From NCBI RefSeq assembly GCF_965223525.1, contig NZ_CBDCWX010000005.1, forward strand, positions 992,001-1,056,000: a stretch of 64,000 bases of DNA, given 5' to 3'. Numbering within the stretch: position 1 is the first letter of the stretch; each line of letters opens with the position of its first letter. The DNA is from Leptofilum sp965223525 (lineage in GTDB: Bacteria; Chloroflexota; Anaerolineae; Promineifilales; Promineifilaceae). Positions 60,371-64,000 of the stretch are shown in pieces. A program made the translations under genes and the position numbers. The notes under the pieces were generated by a model. It saw only the letters and a program-made list of their open reading frames with translations, searched no databases and was not told where the DNA came from.

Positions 60371-60492
60371 TGTAAAAACCACAAAGAAATTGCACTTTGG
60401 TTTTCAAGATATTTTCTGTGGTTTGCTTAATTGGGGCAGAAGTAAGATAGATACCTATTATATTAGATGCAGATTAGACACAGGAGAGAAAA

Positions 60493-60663
60493 ATGAATTT
60501 AAGCGCACCAAAACAAATGACATTTATCGTAGCAGTTGTTCTTGCTGTATTGGGTCTTCTTGGCCTGCTCATTCAGCTTGGTTTTGTCACCTCTATGGCG
60601 TCCTGGCTAATTTTGATTGGCTTCATTGTTTTAGCCGCTGGCTGTTTTGTGCCAAATTTGTAA
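60493..60663 (+). CDS. Small two-helix membrane protein (56 residues)
   Basis: The ATG at 60493 has GGAGAG about 4 nt upstream and the frame ends at TAA (60661-60663). The product has two hydrophobic segments: FIVAVVLAVLGLLGLLIQLG and SWLILIGFIVLAAGCFV. It has its own terminator at 60728-60764. I recognise no family. The strong ribosome site, terminator and membrane pattern support it as a real gene. Confidence 0.7.
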   Translation: MNLSAPKQMTFIVAVVLAVLGLLGLLIQLGFVTSMASWLILIGFIVLAAGCFVPNL

Positions 60664-60727
60664 AGATATTCAGTAGGTCAAGTGCCACTGTAGAAATGCG
60701 ACTTCTGGCCAACAGCACTTGAAAGTT

Positions 60728-60764
60728 AAGCTGCATCGCTTGCCCCGGCGATGCAGCTTTTTTT
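60728..60764 (+). terminator. Strong rho-independent terminator
   Basis: AAGCTGCATCGC pairs with GCGATGCAGCTT across a loop of about 8 nt, and seven T follow. It ends the small membrane-protein gene and lies just before the stop of the convergent terpene cyclase gene. Confidence 0.9.
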
Positions 60765-60790
60765 GTTCTTGTCGAATAGTGAGACAGAGT

Positions 60791-62353
60791 TTAGTTGATG
60801 TGGGTGAGAAGGGCACAAAGCTCAAACATTTTCTCGATTCGGTGGGGGACGTATAGTTCCTTTTCAATCCAGAGTGAGGTGCGATCCAGGTCGGCCTGGT
60901 TGATATGCTCTTGCAGGTAAGCTTGTCCTTTGTGGAAGGCGCGATAGCCTTCTTGGGTGAGTAACTTTTCTTTGAACAGCCTGTAAAGCGTCAGCAATCC
61001 GTAGGCCGTCTCTGAGGGGGTTGCCTCGTCGGAGACACCCCAGCCGCCGTTGGGGTGCTGGTTTTGGATGAGATCGTCTTGAGCGTGCATGACGGCCGTA
61101 TACCCTTCAGGTTCCGCCGCTAAAGCCAACACCAAATGCAGCGTGTTGTACAGCCAGGAGATGTGCCACTTGTCGTCTTGCCAACGGCCGTTTTCACCCT
61201 GAGTTTTCAACAGCATCTGAATAGCGGCGTTGTCCCGCTGCCCAAACAGCCGCAAAGTGTGAACCGCACGCGCCGTGAGCGAAAGCGACATCTGAATTTC
61301 ACCCCCAAAAGCATAGTACACACCATCGCCTCGGAATCGCTCCAGAACGGCCGTGTCCACCACATACCCCACCGTGTGCAAAATCGCCAACGCTGCGGCC
61401 GTATCATCGCCATCCTGGTAAAAGTAGTCGCTTAGGCCAATGCCCTGGTCAGTTAGGGCAAAGCCGAGGGCATCTAGCTGGGGTTGAAGAATAGTTTGCA
61501 AATCAGGGTGATCTAGCAAATCTGCCACCAGCAGCGGGTAAAGGCCAAACGCCAGCTCAAACTTATCCATCGGCCAAATGCCAGGCACCACGCCAGGGAC
61601 GTTGTAACCTGTTACGCGAGAGGCGTTCTTTAGGTATGCTTCTGCTTCACGGCGCAGCGGCTCGGTTTCTGCGGTTTTGGGGAGACGGTTGAGCCAGACG
61701 GCCGTTGCTGCCGGACTATGCCCAATGCTGCCAGCCCCGTCCAGATAGGCAAGTTCTGGCGTGCTGCCCCACGCTTCCCAGGAGTGCATTGGTGGCGAAC
61801 CGGCATCGGGCTGGATGTGCTGAATATATTTCAGCTTTTTGCGCCCCTGGCTGAGTAACGCCGTGTTGCCCTGGCGGGGAATACGCAGCTTGAGCCGTGC
61901 CCCCTCATCAATGAGGTACGGGTAAATGAGTTCCGCGCCTACGGGCAGGCTCTCCGGCACGGTGCTGGCCCATAGCTCCCGCTGAAAGTGCAGATGCTCT
62001 AGCCCGGCAGCTATGCTTTCGGATGAATCAACAATGTCGGCGTACTGGTGCAGCGCCAAAATGGCGGCAATGGTGGAGATGCGCCGGTAGAGCGGCGCAG
62101 CGGGGCTGCCCCAACCACCATCGGCCTCTTGCTGCCGCTTGAGCCATTCCAGGCCGGGGGTAACACCGCCCGGCGGGGGGTAAGCGCGCAACACCTGGGC
62201 GGTGTCGTAAACCGACGCGCTGATGCGCCCGCCACCTTGACCTAGCAAAGGCAGCAGCCCTTGCAAGCGTTGTAAAGTCGGGTTTTGGGTGGTGAAGGGA
62301 ATGAGGGTAGTACGCCCGTAAGTTTGATTATCTCGTCCAAATTGCATTCGCAT
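60791..62353 (-). CDS. Class II terpene cyclase (DxDD type)
   Basis: The start is the ATG at 62353, with GGAG 7 nt upstream; an ATG at 62365 lies before it. The 520-residue protein has class II terpene cyclase features: DGDDTAAALAIL near residue 313 (the DxDDTA acid motif) and repeated QW-like stretches (LKRQQEADGGWGSP, IQNQHPNGGWGVSD, QGENGRWQDD). The length and acid motif match bacterial class II diterpene cyclases such as the halimadienyl-diphosphate synthase Rv3377c rather than the longer squalene-hopene cyclases. It probably cyclises GGPP to a bicyclic diphosphate. No class I synthase or prenyltransferase gene is in view. Confidence 0.82.
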   Translation of the reverse strand: MRMQFGRDNQTYGRTTLIPFTTQNPTLQRLQGLLPLLGQGGGRISASVYDTAQVLRAYPPPGGVTPGLEWLKRQQEADGGWGSPAAPLYRRISTIAAILALHQYADIVDSSESIAAGLEHLHFQRELWASTVPESLPVGAELIYPYLIDEGARLKLRIPRQGNTALLSQGRKKLKYIQHIQPDAGSPPMHSWEAWGSTPELAYLDGAGSIGHSPAATAVWLNRLPKTAETEPLRREAEAYLKNASRVTGYNVPGVVPGIWPMDKFELAFGLYPLLVADLLDHPDLQTILQPQLDALGFALTDQGIGLSDYFYQDGDDTAAALAILHTVGYVVDTAVLERFRGDGVYYAFGGEIQMSLSLTARAVHTLRLFGQRDNAAIQMLLKTQGENGRWQDDKWHISWLYNTLHLVLALAAEPEGYTAVMHAQDDLIQNQHPNGGWGVSDEATPSETAYGLLTLYRLFKEKLLTQEGYRAFHKGQAYLQEHINQADLDRTSLWIEKELYVPHRIEKMFELCALLTHIN

Positions 62354-62719
62354 AAGCATCTCCATTTTGTCTAGAAAATGGTTGATCTAATGAAGCAGAA
62401 CCGCAAAGCGCGTAAGTGACGATGCTGCGAATGATGGCGCAAATTCCCAAAAAGCCGATAAGTGTAGAAGACGGCCGTCTGTGAAGTTTGTGTGGTGTGA
62501 ATCGGGCGGGGGTACAAGGATAACGAGAATGGGCTCCGCTTTTTCCGAAAGGATCATAGCAAATGATCCTGTTAAGAAAACGAGAAGATTGTACTATAAA
62601 TCCACGACATATATCCTCAAAACGGGCAAAAACTAGGGATAAGACGCACAATTGTTCTAACTGAGATATAATTCTCACATTTGTGACAGCAATCACTTGC
62701 CAAATAAACAGAGGCTATC
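62354..62719. other. Divergent gap between terpene cyclase and ABC exporter
   Basis: This 366-bp gap must hold both promoters. TATAAT at 62667-62672 lies 48 bp before the ABC start, without a good -35 box. An ACGGCCGT copy lies near 62471. A GGATCATAGC/GATCCT run near 62550-62570 can form a short hairpin. I see no gene. Confidence 0.45.
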
Positions 62720-64000
62720 TTGAGTAAAAAAGAGTTTCGGGTTGAAAACGAGTATGAATACAATCGCCGTGGGCCGCTTCGCTGGATTTTGTCCCACGTG
62801 ATGCGCTATCCGTGGCTGCCAATCCTGGTAACAGTGGCGTCCATCATTAACAATCTGGCTGCCAGCTATGTGCAGGTGTTTATTGGCCGCGCCTTTGACT
62901 TGATTAGCACCCCTGGTTGGGCAACCACTGCGTTATTGGGAATTGCGTTTGCTGTCTTTGGCACGGTGGCGGCGCAAAGCGGGTTAGGCATTGCCCGCAA
63001 TTTTTCTAATGAATATATTGCCCAACTCATCGAGCGGAACAGCCGGGATGAGCTTTACATCAGTTTGTTGGGAAAAAGTCAGACATTCCACGGCCGTCAG
63101 CGCATTGGCGACATCATGGCGCGGGCTACCAACGACGTCCGTGCTCTAAACATTATGTTTAGTCCAGGCGTTATGCTGCTGGTGGATGGGTTTATGGGGA
63201 TTGTGGCACCGATTGCGCTCATTGCCACCTTGCGCTTGGAACTGCTTCTTGTGCCCGCCATCTTTTTGGTTCTATTTGTTATTACGGTGTGGGATTATGC
63301 CCGCCAGCTAAACCCGGTGAGCCTTTCCATGCGGGAGCAGTTTGGCGTGATGAATGCCGGGCTGGCGGAATCCATTGGCGGTATTGAAGTGGTAAAAGGG
63401 AACGCGCAGGAGCGGCAGGAGATTCAAAATTTTGTCACCAACGCGGGGCGTTACCGGGACTTTTTTGTGCAGCAAGGGGTTATTCAGGCGCGTTATTTGC
63501 CGCTTCTTGTTTATTCACTCTGTTTGGGTGCGGGCTTTTTCCACGCGATGTGGCTGTGGCGGGCGGGCACGCTGACGCTGGGCGAGGTTGTGACCTACAT
63601 GGGGCTGTTTGGCATTTTGCGTTTCCCCACCTTCATTTCTATCTTTTCATTTAACCTGGTGCAGCTTGGCATTGCCAGCGCCCGCCGCATTTTGGAGATG
63701 ATCAATGATGAGACCAACCTGGATGAAAATGAAGCGGGGTACCAGGCGGAGATTCAGGGGCAAGTAACGTTTGAGGACGTGCGCTTTGGCTACGACGGCG
63801 AACCTGTGTTGGACGGTATTAGCTTCTCAGCAGAGCCAGGGCAGACGGTAGCTATTGTGGGGCAGACGGGCTCTGGTAAGACGACAATGACCCGGTTGAT
63901 TAACCGAATTTTTGACGCGGAGAACGGCCGTATTCTCATAGACGGTTGTGACGTGCGCGACTGGAGCCTGGAGTCGCTTCGCTCCCAAATCTCGACGATT
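62720..64000 (+). CDS. ABC exporter (fused permease and ATPase), C-terminus cut by window edge
   Basis: The start is TTG at 62720, with GAGG 6 nt upstream. The visible 427 residues hold a six-helix ABC type IV permease (about 20-320: PILVTVASIINNLAASYVQVF, with RIGDIMARATNDVRALNIMF as coupling region) and the start of the ATPase with VTFEDVRFGYDGEPVLDGIS and Walker A GQTGSGKTT near 380. The reading frame is open to the window end. It belongs to the MsbA/MDR-type half-transporters. The substrate is unknown. It diverges from the terpene cyclase, which may or may not be linked. Confidence 0.9.
   Translation, partial: MSKKEFRVENEYEYNRRGPLRWILSHVMRYPWLPILVTVASIINNLAASYVQVFIGRAFDLISTPGWATTALLGIAFAVFGTVAAQSGLGIARNFSNEYIAQLIERNSRDELYISLLGKSQTFHGRQRIGDIMARATNDVRALNIMFSPGVMLLVDGFMGIVAPIALIATLRLELLLVPAIFLVLFVITVWDYARQLNPVSLSMREQFGVMNAGLAESIGGIEVVKGNAQERQEIQNFVTNAGRYRDFFVQQGVIQARYLPLLVYSLCLGAGFFHAMWLWRAGTLTLGEVVTYMGLFGILRFPTFISIFSFNLVQLGIASARRILEMINDETNLDENEAGYQAEIQGQVTFEDVRFGYDGEPVLDGISFSAEPGQTVAIVGQTGSGKTTMTRLINRIFDAENGRILIDGCDVRDWSLESLRSQISTI

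Larger units (their letters stand above)
1..64000. repeat. Highly iterated palindrome ACGGCCGT (about 90 copies)
   Basis: By hand count ACGGCCGT occurs about 90 times, spread over the window in genes and gaps, on average every 700 bp. Chance would give about one copy. The flanks favour A before and T after, as in AACGGCCGTT. Near-matches with one end changed (ACGGCCGC, GCGGCCGT, TCGGCCGT) are also frequent. In genes it often encodes TAV, NGR or RPS/RPF. Copies are somewhat sparser in the STAND, caspase, CHAT and ROCO genes. The count is approximate. Confidence 0.85.

Overview
The window is a contiguous piece of a bacterial chromosome with roughly 50% GC. The gene set fits a Chloroflexota (Anaerolineae/Ardenticatenia-like) genome: STAND NTPases fused to beta-propellers and PPC domains, CHAT and caspase proteases, FW (Nbr1-type) domains, paired Flp pilins, SpoVS without other sporulation genes, and GH/Thr-Pro-rich surface proteins. 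The taxon is inferred from this repertoire and was not searched. The palindrome ACGGCCGT occurs about 90 times by hand count, in genes and between them, where about one copy is expected by chance. It behaves like the HIP1 element of cyanobacteria.

Region 1 (1-21.3 kb, all minus strand) is the most unusual part. Eleven co-oriented genes, with gaps of 94 bp or less and two ATGA overlaps, form one putative operon. In transcription order they are: an FGE/C-type-lectin-fold protein, a SIR2-like protein, a 1666-aa STAND NTPase with a membrane segment, propeller and PPC repeats, a 1059-aa protein with four FW domains around a glycosidase-like domain and a C39-like peptidase, a single-FW protein, a C39-like/LysM protein, a STAND NTPase fused to an FGE domain, an unknown protein, two paralogous caspases, and a metallophosphoesterase cut by the window edge. 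Short Gly/Asp-rich motifs recur in both caspases, the STAND-FGE protein and the first FGE protein, which suggests one assembly. My reading is a large NTP-dependent conflict or signalling system with STAND sensors and SIR2, caspase and possibly phosphoesterase effectors.

Region 2 (21.9-30.6 kb) has an aminotransferase, a membrane/zinc-ribbon protein, a TauE-type permease and two small membrane proteins. A clear promoter then drives a frameshifted small gene followed by a CHAT-STAND-TPR protein, a second conflict-type locus.

Region 3 (30.8-49 kb) is mostly housekeeping or surface: a peptide-binding lipoprotein, a gluzincin peptidase, two NYN-domain proteins, a glycosidase-like surface protein, Flp pilins, Ppx/GppA, a methyltransferase, UbiX with a PPOX-fold protein, a YhaM-type nuclease, a GT39-type membrane enzyme, a CinA/NadD-like fusion and SpoVS.

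Region 4 (49-64 kb) has an MrfA-type helicase carrying an HNH domain, a Roc-COR (ROCO) GTPase with leucine-rich repeats and an EAD1-like tail, an alpha/beta hydrolase, a PhnD-like binding protein, small zinc-ribbon and membrane proteins, an ECF sigma/anti-sigma pair, a LysM protein, a class II (DxDD) terpene cyclase and a divergent ABC exporter cut by the window edge. Intergenic gaps are rich in palindromic repeats, and at least three repeats of this kind lie in frame inside genes.
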